This document shows, piece after piece, positions 25,467 to 33,948 of a stretch of 64,000 nt of DNA (positions within the stretch are counted from its first letter, which is position 1; each line of letters starts with the position of its first letter). Position numbers and translations under genes: made by a program. The notes under the pieces were generated by a model. The model was not told where the DNA came from. It searched no databases and saw only the letters and a program-made list of their open reading frames with translations. This DNA is from Allobosea sp. Root381 (GTDB lineage Bacteria; Pseudomonadota; Alphaproteobacteria; Rhizobiales; Beijerinckiaceae). The stretch lies in assembly GCF_001429395.1 (NCBI RefSeq), contig NZ_LMJT01000034.1, positions 186,001-250,000 on the forward strand, given 5' to 3'.

Positions 25467-28115
25467 ATGGACGACTTGCTGCAAGAGTTCCTGACCGAGA
25501 CCGGCGAGAATCTCGATACCGTCGACCGGGAACTCGTGCGCTTCGAGCAGAAGCCGAACGACCGCGACATCCTCCGCAACATCTTCCGCCTGGTCCATAC
25601 CGTCAAAGGCACCTGCGGCTTCATCGGCCTGCCCCGCCTCGAGGCTCTGACCCACGCCGCTGAATCGGTGATCGGCCAGTTTCGTGACGGCGCCAGCGTC
25701 AGCGCCATCGCCGTCACCGCCATCCTGGAGACGATCGACCGGCTCAAGGACATCCTGGCCGAGCTGGCCGAGAAGGGCGAGGAGCCGCCCGGCAACGACG
25801 AGAACCTCATCCAGGAACTCGAGATCTTGGCGGAGCATGCCAAGGCCGAGTTGCAGAGGCGCAGCGCCGCGACGGGAGAGACCGTCGACCCGGTCGCAGC
25901 TTATCTTGCGCGCCACGCCGGACCGGCAGCCGGCGCGGCCTTTGAAGCGCCGGCCGAGGACGGGCTCGATCTGGTCTTCCGCAATGCGCCCGGGCCGCAG
26001 CGTGGCCGCGACGGGCGCATCGAGCAGATCGACGCTTCCGAGCCGGGCGAAGAATCGGCGGCGCGCGACTCCCGGCCCACCGGCCCGGCCACGCTGCGCG
26101 TCAGCGTCGACACGATCGAGCATCTGATGACGATGGTTTCGGAGCTGGTGCTGACGCGCAATCAGCTCCTCGACATCGCCCGGAAGCAGGACGACGCCGG
26201 CCTCAAGGGGCCGCTGCAGCGCCTTTCGCTGATCACGGCGGAGTTGCAGGAAGGCGTCATGAAGACGCGCATGCAGCCGATCGGCAACGCCTGGTCGAAG
26301 CTGCCCCGCGTCGTGCGCGATCTCGGCGCCGAACTCGGCAAGCGCATCGAACTCGTCACCGAGGGCGCGGAGACCGAACTCGACCGGCAGATCCTCGACG
26401 TGATCAAGGATCCGCTGATGCACATGGTCCGCAATTGCGCCGACCATGCGATCGAGTCTCCCGCCGAACGCCTGGCCGCCGGCAAGTCCGAGCACGGCAC
26501 GATCCGCCTGGCCGCCTATCACGAGGGCGGCTCGGTCAAGATCCTGATCTCCGACGACGGCCGCGGACTCGACATTGAGCGCATCCGCAGCAAGGCGGTC
26601 CAGCGCGGTCTTGCCGCGGAGGCGGAAGCCGAGCGCATGAGCGATGCCCAGGTCGGCCGCTTCATCTTCCATCCCGGCTTCTCGACCGCCGACAGCATCA
26701 CGGCCATCTCCGGGCGCGGTGTCGGCATGGACGTGGTCAAGGTCAATGTCGATGCCATCGGCGGGCTGATCGACATCGCCACCAAGCCCGGCTCCGGCAC
26801 CACCATCACGATCAAGATCCCGCTCACCCTCGCGATCGTCGCGGCGCTGATCGTCGTCTGCGGCGACCAGCGCTTCGCGATCCCCCAGGTCGTGGTGCGC
26901 GAACTCGTCCGGGTGAAGGCCGAGGCGGACAACCGCATCGAGACGATCAACGGCGCGCCGATCCTGCGCCTGCGCGGACGACTGCTGCCGATCATCGCGC
27001 TGTCGCAGGTGATGGGCACGGCCGAGGCCTCGCTCGAGAACGGCTTCATCGTCGTGACGGAGATCGGCGAGCGCCAGTTCGGCATCCTGGTCGACGGCGT
27101 CTTCCATACCGAGGAAATCGTCGTCAAGCCGATGTCGAGCAAGCTTCGGCACGTCCCGGTCTTCTCCGGCAACACCATCCTGGGTGATGGCGCCGTGGTG
27201 CTGATCGTCGACCCCAACGGCGTCGCCAGCCTCTCCGGCGTCACCGGCATGGCGCGCGACACCATTCAGGCCGAAGCGCCGGCCCTTCCCGCGGCGCCGA
27301 GCGTCGAGAAGACCACCGTCCTGGTGTTCAGGACCGGCCCCCGGGCCGTCCGGGCCGTGCCGCTGTCGCTCGTCACGCGGCTTGAAGAGGTCGATGCCGG
27401 ACAGTTCCAGAGCGGCAGCGGCCGCGTCCTCCTGCACTATCGCAACCGGCTCGTCCCGGTGGTGCCGGTCGGCGAAACCCAGATCCAGAGCGAGGGGCTG
27501 CAGCCTCTCGTGGTCGTTTCCGAAGGCGAGTTGACCGTCGCGCTGGCCGTCGACGCGATCGTCGACATCGTCGACGAGGTGCTCGACATCGAGATGGCGA
27601 CGGCTCAGAACACGGGCGTCGTCGGATCGGCGATGATCCGCGGCCGCGCCACGGACATCATCGACCTGGCGCATTACCTGCCACTGCACGAGTTCGGCTG
27701 GCGCCAGCCCGGCCAGGACCGCGCCGACACCTCGACGCCCACCCAGATCCTGCTGGTCGAGCGCTCGGCCTTCCTGCGCGACATGCTGACCCCCGTGCTC
27801 AAGGCCACCGGACACCGGGTCGCCAGCGTCGGCGATTTCGAAGCCGCCCGCCGGCATCTGGCCGAGGGCGCGATCACCACCGTCCTGATCGACATGGACG
27901 CAGACAGCGAAGGCGCCTTCACATTTGCCGCGGCGCTGCGCGCCGGGGCGGACGGCACGAGCCTGCGGCTGATCGGGATGACGACGCTGGTGACGCCTGA
28001 CCTGCATCTGCGCGCCGGACAGGAAGGGCTCGACGAGGTCGTCGCCAAATTCGACCGCCGCGCCCTCCTTGCCGAGCTTGCCGAGCGCCGTCGCGGCGTC
28101 AGGGAGGCCGCATGA
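25467..28115 (+). CDS. cheA: chemotaxis histidine kinase CheA with tandem CheW-like domains and C-terminal receiver
   Basis: An 882-residue kinase. The Hpt domain has His44 in LVHTVKGTCGF; then come dimerisation and HATPase domains (DPLMHMVRNCADHAIE, ISDDGRGLD, GRGVGMDVV). Two CheW-like modules follow, and then a C-terminal receiver-like domain. In the receiver the usual acidic pair is reduced (LLVERSAF), while the acceptor-like Asp (LIDMDADSEG) and Lys (AKFD) remain. ATG 25467 gives the family N-terminus. The cheW start overlaps the stop, so cheA heads a cheAWYBR operon. Confidence 0.93.
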   Translation: MDDLLQEFLTETGENLDTVDRELVRFEQKPNDRDILRNIFRLVHTVKGTCGFIGLPRLEALTHAAESVIGQFRDGASVSAIAVTAILETIDRLKDILAELAEKGEEPPGNDENLIQELEILAEHAKAELQRRSAATGETVDPVAAYLARHAGPAAGAAFEAPAEDGLDLVFRNAPGPQRGRDGRIEQIDASEPGEESAARDSRPTGPATLRVSVDTIEHLMTMVSELVLTRNQLLDIARKQDDAGLKGPLQRLSLITAELQEGVMKTRMQPIGNAWSKLPRVVRDLGAELGKRIELVTEGAETELDRQILDVIKDPLMHMVRNCADHAIESPAERLAAGKSEHGTIRLAAYHEGGSVKILISDDGRGLDIERIRSKAVQRGLAAEAEAERMSDAQVGRFIFHPGFSTADSITAISGRGVGMDVVKVNVDAIGGLIDIATKPGSGTTITIKIPLTLAIVAALIVVCGDQRFAIPQVVVRELVRVKAEADNRIETINGAPILRLRGRLLPIIALSQVMGTAEASLENGFIVVTEIGERQFGILVDGVFHTEEIVVKPMSSKLRHVPVFSGNTILGDGAVVLIVDPNGVASLSGVTGMARDTIQAEAPALPAAPSVEKTTVLVFRTGPRAVRAVPLSLVTRLEEVDAGQFQSGSGRVLLHYRNRLVPVVPVGETQIQSEGLQPLVVVSEGELTVALAVDAIVDIVDEVLDIEMATAQNTGVVGSAMIRGRATDIIDLAHYLPLHEFGWRQPGQDRADTSTPTQILLVERSAFLRDMLTPVLKATGHRVASVGDFEAARRHLAEGAITTVLIDMDADSEGAFTFAAALRAGADGTSLRLIGMTTLVTPDLHLRAGQEGLDEVVAKFDRRALLAELAERRRGVREAA

Positions 28116-28621
28116 TGCTTCAGCCGACGGACCGCCGCCCGGCTGCCGAGCCGGCGCTCGGCAACTTCGACTCGCTCGACTACGTCACCGTCACGATCGG
28201 CGACCAGCTTCTGGGGTTGCCGATCGGGCGCGTCCATGACGTCTTCATCGCCAACCGCATCACGCTCGTCCCGCATGCGCCTGCGGAGATTATCGGCCTG
28301 CTCAACCTGCGCGGGCGCATCGTCACCGCGATCTGTCTGCGCAGGCGGCTCGGCCAACCCGTAACCCTCAGGCAAGATCGGGACGGCAAGACCGAGCTGG
28401 TCGCAGTCGGAATAGACCATGAGGGCGAAGCCTACGCGCTGATCGTGGACGCCGTCGGCGAGGTGATGCGGATGGACCGGTCCAGCCTCGAGCCGACGCC
28501 CGTTCATCTGGACCGCAGCTGGGCCGCGCTCGCCACCGGCGTGCACCGCCTCGAAGACCGCTTGCTCGTCGTTCTCGACGTCGACGCCATCCTCGCCCTC
28601 GACCTGCACGCCGCAGCCTGA
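28112..28621 (+). CDS. cheW: chemotaxis adaptor CheW
   Basis: A 169-residue single CheW domain: YVTVTIGDQLLGLPIGRVHDV, then IIGLLNLRGRIVTAICLRRRLG and LIVDAVGEV, followed by the final strand LLVVLDVDAIL. It couples chemoreceptors to CheA at the polar array. The start overlaps the cheA stop by four bases (ATGA); a second ATG immediately follows. No chemoreceptor gene is nearby. Confidence 0.93.
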   Translation: MMLQPTDRRPAAEPALGNFDSLDYVTVTIGDQLLGLPIGRVHDVFIANRITLVPHAPAEIIGLLNLRGRIVTAICLRRRLGQPVTLRQDRDGKTELVAVGIDHEGEAYALIVDAVGEVMRMDRSSLEPTPVHLDRSWAALATGVHRLEDRLLVVLDVDAILALDLHAAA

Positions 28622-28651
28622 GGCGTCGCCGTACCGATCTGGAGACTGAAT

Positions 28652-29017
28652 ATGAAATCCTGCCTCGTCGTCGACGACTCCGCCGTGATCCGCAAGGTCG
28701 CCCGCCGCATCCTGGAGGGCCTCCAGTTCCGCATCACGGAAGCGGAGGACGGCGCGCGCGCCATCGACGCCTGCAAGGGCGAGATGCCCGACGCCGTGCT
28801 GCTCGACTGGAACATGCCGATCATGGACGGCTACGACTTCCTGCGCACGCTCCGCCAGATGCCCGGGGGCAAGCGTCCGAAGGTCGTGTTCTGCACCACT
28901 GAGAACGACATCGCCCATATCGCGCGCGCCATGCATGCAGGCGCCGACGAATACATCATGAAGCCGTTCGACAAGGAGATCGTCGCCTCCAAGTTCCACC
29001 AGGTCGGATTGCTGTGA
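28652..29017 (+). CDS. cheY: chemotaxis response regulator CheY
   Basis: A 121-residue stand-alone receiver. The acidic pocket is VVDDS (Asp8-Asp9), the phosphoacceptor is Asp52 in LLDWNMPIMDG, Thr lies in FCTTEND and Lys in IMKPFD. CheA-phosphorylated CheY binds the flagellar switch. It follows cheW by 30 bp in the same operon. Confidence 0.93.
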   Translation: MKSCLVVDDSAVIRKVARRILEGLQFRITEAEDGARAIDACKGEMPDAVLLDWNMPIMDGYDFLRTLRQMPGGKRPKVVFCTTENDIAHIARAMHAGADEYIMKPFDKEIVASKFHQVGLL

Positions 29018-29110
29018 GCACAGGCACGCGGGACCGACGCCGACAGGCCGGGTCGGCACTTCGTTTGCATGGTTGAGGATCACGAAGGCGATGCAGCGGG
29101 TGTGTGACGC

Positions 29111-30226
29111 ATGAGCAGTTTCTCGCCGGCCGGCGCAGCTGGCACCCAGCGGCACAAGACGGTCGTGATCGCCGACGATTCGGTCGTCGTCCGCGGCCTC
29201 TTCGCCCGCTGGCTCGGCGAGAGCGGGCAGTTCTACCTCGTCGCCGTGGCCGGTGACGGCGAGACGGCCGTCGCCCATGCCAGCCGCTTCAAGCCCGACG
29301 TGATGGTGCTCGACCTCGACATGCCGGGCGTCGACGGCGCAGCCGCCCTGCCCCTGATCCTGAAGGAAAGCCCCCATACCGGCGTGCTGCTGGCGACGAC
29401 GCTGACCGAGCGCAACGCCCGCATCGCGCTCGAATGCATGACGAAGGGGGCGATGGACGTCGTCTCCAAGCCGGACAGCCGCCACGGCCTGACCGTCTCC
29501 CTCGATTTCCGCAGCGAGTTCCTGCTCAAGCTCGGGAACATCGCGCAGAGCCCGGCGAGGCCCGGCTACCTGCCGCCGGAGGTCGACATCGATTTCACGC
29601 CGGGCGGCCCGGACAACCTGCGCCAGCTCGTCTCGGTCGTGCCGCGCTACCTCGTCGTCGGCGCCTCGACCGGAGGGCCGCGCGCCATTGCCAGGGCGCT
29701 TTTCGACATGGGCGATGCCCTGCAGGAGCTGACGACGATCATCGTCCAGCACATGCCGCCGCTGTTCACCGCTTCCTTCGCCGAGCAGATCGCCTGCCAT
29801 ACCGGCATCCCTGCGCGCGAGCCCTTCGACGGCGAGCGCCTCAGCCGCGGGATAATCTATGTCGCGCCGGGCGGGCGCCATCTCGGCATCGACCGACGGC
29901 TCGGCCATATCGTCGCGAGCATCAGCGATGCCCCTCCCGTCAAGTTCTGCCGCCCGGCCGTGGACGTCCTGTTCAACGACGCGGCGCGCCATCTCGGCCC
30001 CGCGGCACTCGGCCTGGTGCTGACCGGCATGGGGGCGGACGGCACGGAAGGCGCCGGCGCGCTGCGGCGGTCCGGCGCCGCCGTGATCGCACAGGACGAG
30101 CAGTCCAGCACGATCTGGGGCATGCCCGGCTCCGTCGTGCGGGCCAACCACGCCAGCGCCGTCATATCGCTCGACGGCATCGGCCCCGCGATCCGCGACC
30201 TCCTGCGCGCGGGGCGCCTGTCATGA
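29111..30226 (+). CDS. cheB: chemoreceptor methylesterase/deamidase CheB
   Basis: A 371-residue protein with an N-terminal receiver (IADDSVVVRG; acceptor Asp in VLDLDMPGVDG; KP in VSKPDS) and a C-terminal methylesterase. The catalytic triad appears as Ser in VGASTGGPRA, His in IVQHMPP and Asp in GMGADGTEGA. It removes methyl groups from chemoreceptors for adaptation. Its stop overlaps the cheR start (ATGA). Confidence 0.93.
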   Translation: MSSFSPAGAAGTQRHKTVVIADDSVVVRGLFARWLGESGQFYLVAVAGDGETAVAHASRFKPDVMVLDLDMPGVDGAAALPLILKESPHTGVLLATTLTERNARIALECMTKGAMDVVSKPDSRHGLTVSLDFRSEFLLKLGNIAQSPARPGYLPPEVDIDFTPGGPDNLRQLVSVVPRYLVVGASTGGPRAIARALFDMGDALQELTTIIVQHMPPLFTASFAEQIACHTGIPAREPFDGERLSRGIIYVAPGGRHLGIDRRLGHIVASISDAPPVKFCRPAVDVLFNDAARHLGPAALGLVLTGMGADGTEGAGALRRSGAAVIAQDEQSSTIWGMPGSVVRANHASAVISLDGIGPAIRDLLRAGRLS

Positions 30227-31101
30227 CCGACGGTGATTTCGACTTCCTTCGCCTGCTCCTGCATTATCGCTCGGGCCTCTCGCTCGGCCCGGAGAAACGC
30301 TATCTGGCCGAGAGCCGGCTCGGCATCCTCTGCCGCCGGCGCGGCATCGAGGGGCTGGTGGCGCTGGTCGAGCGGCTGCGCCACGGCGACCCGCAGCTCG
30401 AGAACGCCGTCGTCGAGGCGATGACGACGAACGAGACGCTGTTTTTCCGCGATCGCACGCCGTTCGAGCTGTTCCGCAACGTGATCCTTCCGGAGAAGCT
30501 TTCAGCCAATGCGGCGACGCGCTCGCTGCGCATCTGGTGCGCCGCCGTCTCGACCGGCCAGGAAGCCTATTCGCTGGCGATGATCCTGGACGAGATGGCC
30601 TGCCGCCTCGCCGGCTGGAACGTCCGCATCCTCGGCACCGACATCTCCGGCGAGGTGCTGGAGCGCGCCCGCACCGGCATCTACAGCCAGTTCGAGATCC
30701 AGCGCGGGCTGCCGATCCAGATGCTGCTGCGGCATTTCCAGCAGGACGGCGAGAAATGGCAGGTGTCGGAACGGCTGCGGGCCACGGTGGAGCTGAAGCA
30801 GCACAACCTGCTCGAACCGAATGACCATCTCGGCCAGTTCGACGTGATCTTCTGCCGCAACGTGCTGATCTATTTCGACGTGCCGACCAAGGCGAAGGTG
30901 CTGGACGCCCTCGCCCCGCGCCTGGCGCCGGACGGGGTGGTCATCCTGGGAGCGGCCGAGACGGTTCTAGGCATTTCGACCTCGATCGTCCCCGACAAGG
31001 AGCATCTCGGCCTCTATCGCAGCCGCCGCGCCGCCAACGCGCAGCTGACGCACCTCCCGCGAACCAGCGACTCGATGGTCGCACAGGGCAGCGGCGTTTA
31101 G
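30223..31101 (+). CDS. cheR: chemoreceptor methyltransferase CheR
   Basis: A 292-residue protein. The N-terminal helical domain (LLLHYRSGLSLGPEKRYLAESRL, then EAMTTNETLFFRD) is followed by the SAM domain with CAAVSTGQEAYSLAM, ILGTDISGEVLERAR and IFCRNVLIYFD. These are the CheR hallmarks. It methylates receptor glutamates. ATG 30223 overlaps the cheB stop; the longer upstream frame is only a shadow of cheB. Confidence 0.93.
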   Translation: MTDGDFDFLRLLLHYRSGLSLGPEKRYLAESRLGILCRRRGIEGLVALVERLRHGDPQLENAVVEAMTTNETLFFRDRTPFELFRNVILPEKLSANAATRSLRIWCAAVSTGQEAYSLAMILDEMACRLAGWNVRILGTDISGEVLERARTGIYSQFEIQRGLPIQMLLRHFQQDGEKWQVSERLRATVELKQHNLLEPNDHLGQFDVIFCRNVLIYFDVPTKAKVLDALAPRLAPDGVVILGAAETVLGISTSIVPDKEHLGLYRSRRAANAQLTHLPRTSDSMVAQGSGV

Positions 31102-31463
31102 CTTGCGCTGAGCGTCGTCAGAGCCTTTCTGCGCCCGACGGCATCAGCCCGGACAAGCGGCGTAGCCGCGCCGATCCGGGACCCATCATGGGTCTCCGGA
31201 GCCCTCCGATGTTTCCGGGCTTTATCCTTGGGCCGCTCGACGATCGGAGCCGAGGCCTCCGCCCAGGATGACGACCTGCTTCGAGGTGAAAGAAACTCGA
31301 TTCAGTCCGGCTACTTCGCGGCGAAACCGCGCTGCTCGCGCCAAACAAAAACCCCGCCTCTCGGCGGGGTCCCCGTCGACCTGTCGTGTACATCCGACGA
31401 TCAGGTCGCGATCCTTGTGGCACCGGAACATGACCGCCTCGTGACGGACGTTCCGGCCCGGCA
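31102..31463. other. 362 bp non-coding region between cheR and ctrA (convergent)
   Basis: No gene is visible. It holds a small inverted repeat GACCCA-TCA-TGGGTC (31180-31194) set in a CCGG...CCGG context, resembling dispersed repeats elsewhere. Further right, at 31341-31370, is the ctrA terminator. The rest is unremarkable. Confidence 0.5.
31341..31370 (-). terminator. Rho-independent terminator of ctrA
   Basis: On the minus strand an 8-bp stem (ACCCCGCC with GGCGGGGT, four-base loop) is followed by TTTTTGTTTG. It lies about 95 bp after the ctrA stop. Stem plus T-run is a textbook intrinsic terminator. Confidence 0.88.
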
Positions 31464-32165
31464 TCAGGCCGGGATGCGTTCCTCGACGTCGTTGGGCTCG
31501 CGCAGCACGTAGCCGCGGCCCCAGACCGTCTCGATGTAATTCTTGCCGGCCGAGGCGTTCGCCAGCTTCTTGCGCAGCTTGCAGATGAAGACGTCGATGA
31601 TCTTCAACTCGGGCTCGTCCATGCCGCCATAGAGGTGGTTCAGGAACATTTCCTTGGTCAGGGTCGTGCCCTTGCGGAGCGAGAGCAGCTCCAGCATCTG
31701 GTATTCCTTGCCGGTCAGGTGAACGCGGGCCGCGTCCACTTCCACGGTCTTGGTGTCGAGATTGACGACGAGGTCGCCCGTCGTGATGACCGACTGGGCA
31801 TGGCCCTTCGAGCGGCGCACGATGGCGTGGATGCGGGCGACCAGCTCGTCCTTGTGGAAGGGCTTGGTCAGGTAGTCATCGGCGCCGAAGCCCAGGCCCT
31901 TGACCTTGTCCTCGATGCCGGCGAGGCCGGAGAGGATCAGGATCGGCGTCTTGACCTTGGCGACGCGCAAGCTGCGCAGAACCTCGTAGCCGGACATGTC
32001 GGGCAGGTTCAGGTCGAGCAGGATGATGTCGTAGTCGTAGAGCTTGCCGAGATCGACGCCTTCCTCACCGAGATCGGTGGTGTAGACGTTGAAGCTCTCC
32101 GATTTGAGCATGAGTTCGATGCTCTGAGCGGTTGCGCTATCGTCCTCGATCAGCAGAACCCGCAT
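31464..32165 (-). CDS. ctrA: cell-cycle master response regulator CtrA
   Basis: A 233-residue OmpR-type regulator. The receiver starts [20 protein letters not shown] with acceptor Asp51 in [11 protein letters not shown] and Lys in LTKPFH. The winged-helix domain contains [35 protein letters not shown] sequence essentially as in Caulobacter CtrA. It lacks the Caulobacter C-terminal Ala-Ala (ends ERIPA). CtrA binds TTAA-N7-TTAA boxes and controls flagellar, division and replication genes; two matching boxes are in this window. It is divergent from fliI. Confidence 0.96.
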   Translation of the reverse strand: MRVLLIEDDSATAQSIELMLKSESFNVYTTDLGEEGVDLGKLYDYDIILLDLNLPDMSGYEVLRSLRVAKVKTPILILSGLAGIEDKVKGLGFGADDYLTKPFHKDELVARIHAIVRRSKGHAQSVITTGDLVVNLDTKTVEVDAARVHLTGKEYQMLELLSLRKGTTLTKEMFLNHLYGGMDEPELKIIDVFICKLRKKLANASAGKNYIETVWGRGYVLREPNDVEERIPA

Positions 32166-32509
32166 GTCAACATCCCCAATTTCGCCCGCAGGCAAGCTAC
32201 CGCTCTTCTCATCCGGGCCCTCGCGACCCTGGACGACGACGCACTTGCCCGATGAAACGCCACGCGACACGCTATCGGGAAATGGTTAACAAACCGTGAT
32301 TCCCGTGCGCAAGCGGTTACTGGGAGAAAGGTGACGATCCTTGCCGAGGTGAGTCGAATTTGACACGGATCGTCTTGTACTCTCGCCCGCGAAATCGCTT
32401 TTCGCGGAACCTGTATCGCGGAACGGGTCGGAAACGACGCCGCGCCGTGGTGCAGGTTCGAAAGACAGTGTTAATCACTCGGGTAAACGAAAGGTTTACG
32501 GAGGCCGTT
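32166..32509. promoter_or_regulatory. 344 bp ctrA-fliI divergent intergenic region
   Basis: No gene is seen. It must hold the ctrA promoter (minus) and the fliI promoter (plus). It contains an isolated GTTAAC half-site at about 32284-32290, two GANTC sites (32298-32302 and 32351-32355) and an inverted repeat immediately before the fliI ribosome site. I see no full TTAA-N7-TTAA box. Confidence 0.55.
32483..32499 (+). promoter_or_regulatory. inverted repeat GTAAAC-N5-GTTTAC abutting fliI ribosome site
   Basis: GTAAAC (32483-32488) and GTTTAC (32494-32499) are exact inverse complements with a GAAAG spacer, and the fliI Shine-Dalgarno GGAGG starts at once after them. It could be an operator or an mRNA hairpin controlling fliI translation. 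Six-base arms are modest evidence. Confidence 0.4.
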
Positions 32510-33850
32510 ATGCACAACGCCGCGCACGGCCAGAATCGGCTCTCGGGCCTCGCCTCGACCATCGCCGGACTTGACTCCGTCACCGTCTATGGCCGCGTCA
32601 ATGCGGTGCGCGGCCTGCTCGTCGAGATCGCCGGGCCGATCGGCGCGATGAGCCTGGGCGGCCGCATCGCGATCGAGATCGCGCCGGGCAGCCGCGTCCC
32701 CTGCGAGGTCATCGGCTTTTCCGGCGAAAGGGCGCTTGTCATGCCCTATGGCGGGCTCGACGGCGTGCGCCGCGGCTGCCCCGCCTATGTCGACACCGCG
32801 CCGCCGGGCATCAGGCCGACCTCCGCCTGGCTCGGGCGGGTCGTCGATGCGCTCGGCCGGCCGGTCGATGGCGGCCCGCCCCTGCCGCAGGGCGAGAGCC
32901 TCTTCACTTTTCGCAACGACCCGCCGCCCGCCCATTCGCGCCAGCGCGTCGGCATGCCGCTCGACCTCGGCGTGCGCGCGCTCAACACCTTCCTGACCTG
33001 CTGCCTCGGCCAGCGCATGGGCATCTTCGCCGGCTCCGGCGTCGGCAAGTCGGTGCTGCTCTCGATGCTGGCGCGCTATGCCCGCGCCGACGTCAACGTG
33101 ATCGGCCTGGTCGGCGAGCGTGGCCGCGAGGTCCAGGAGTTCCTGCAAGACGATCTCGGGCCACAGGGCCTCGCCCGCTCCGTCGTGGTGGTCGCGACCT
33201 CGGACGAGCCGGCGCTGATGCGCAAGCAGGCCGCCATGACCACGCTGACGCTGGCGGAATATTTCCGCGACCAGGGCAAGCAGGTGATGTGTCTGATGGA
33301 CTCCGTCACCCGCTTCGCCATGGCGATGCGCGAGATCGGCCTAGCGGCCGGCGAGCCGCCGACCACCAAGGGCTACACCCCGACCGTCTTCGCCGAACTG
33401 CCGCGCCTGCTGGAGCGCGCCGGCCCCGGCACCGGCAGCGGCGCGATCACCGGCCTCTTCACCGTGCTCGTCGACGGCGGCGACCATGACGAGCCGGTCG
33501 CCGACGCGGTGCGCGGCATCCTCGACGGCCATATCGTGATGGAACGCTCGATCGCCGAGCGCGGCCGCTACCCGGCGGTCAACATCCTGAAATCGGTCTC
33601 GCGCACCATGCCGCGCTCCTGCGACCCGGCCTTCTACCCCATCGTCCAGAAGGCGCGCGCCACGCTCGCGACCTATGCCGACATGGAGGAGCTGATACGG
33701 CTCGGCGCCTACCGCCAGGGCGCCTCCGCCGAGGTCGACGAGGCGATCCGGCTCAATCCGGCGCTCGAGGCCTTCCTGAAGCAGGCCAAGGACGACGCCA
33801 CCCCCCTGCCCGAGTGCTATGCGCGGCTGGCCGCGATCATGAACGGGTGA
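32510..33850 (+). CDS. fliI: flagellar type III export ATPase FliI
   Basis: A 446-residue F1-beta-like ATPase powering flagellar protein export. Walker A is [11 protein letters not shown], Walker [14 protein letters not shown], and the export-ATPase signature [25 protein letters not shown] follows. ATG 32510 has a perfect GGAGG seven bases upstream, and this start gives a typical length; a longer frame from 32360 is unlikely. Its partner fliJ is not adjacent but starts at 37282. Confidence 0.95.
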   Translation: MHNAAHGQNRLSGLASTIAGLDSVTVYGRVNAVRGLLVEIAGPIGAMSLGGRIAIEIAPGSRVPCEVIGFSGERALVMPYGGLDGVRRGCPAYVDTAPPGIRPTSAWLGRVVDALGRPVDGGPPLPQGESLFTFRNDPPPAHSRQRVGMPLDLGVRALNTFLTCCLGQRMGIFAGSGVGKSVLLSMLARYARADVNVIGLVGERGREVQEFLQDDLGPQGLARSVVVVATSDEPALMRKQAAMTTLTLAEYFRDQGKQVMCLMDSVTRFAMAMREIGLAAGEPPTTKGYTPTVFAELPRLLERAGPGTGSGAITGLFTVLVDGGDHDEPVADAVRGILDGHIVMERSIAERGRYPAVNILKSVSRTMPRSCDPAFYPIVQKARATLATYADMEELIRLGAYRQGASAEVDEAIRLNPALEAFLKQAKDDATPLPECYARLAAIMNG

Positions 33851-33948
33851 CGCGCGCTCCCCCGCGAAGCTTTGCGTGCGAGAGGTCGGGGGATTAGACG
33901 AGAGCTCACCCGCTCCCGCAACGGCACCTGAAGAGGCCCGCTCTGATA

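Noticed and set aside
25422..30151. Two overlapping long minus-strand frames opposite cheA-cheB
   Set aside because: Same antisense GC artefact; the plus-strand products are unmistakable chemotaxis proteins.
32284..32355. GANTC methylation sites and a GTTAAC half-site as a possible CcrM/CtrA autoregulatory promoter of ctrA
   Set aside because: Two GANTC sites in about 340 bp are close to chance expectation, and no complete TTAA-N7-TTAA box was found. I keep it only as a note.
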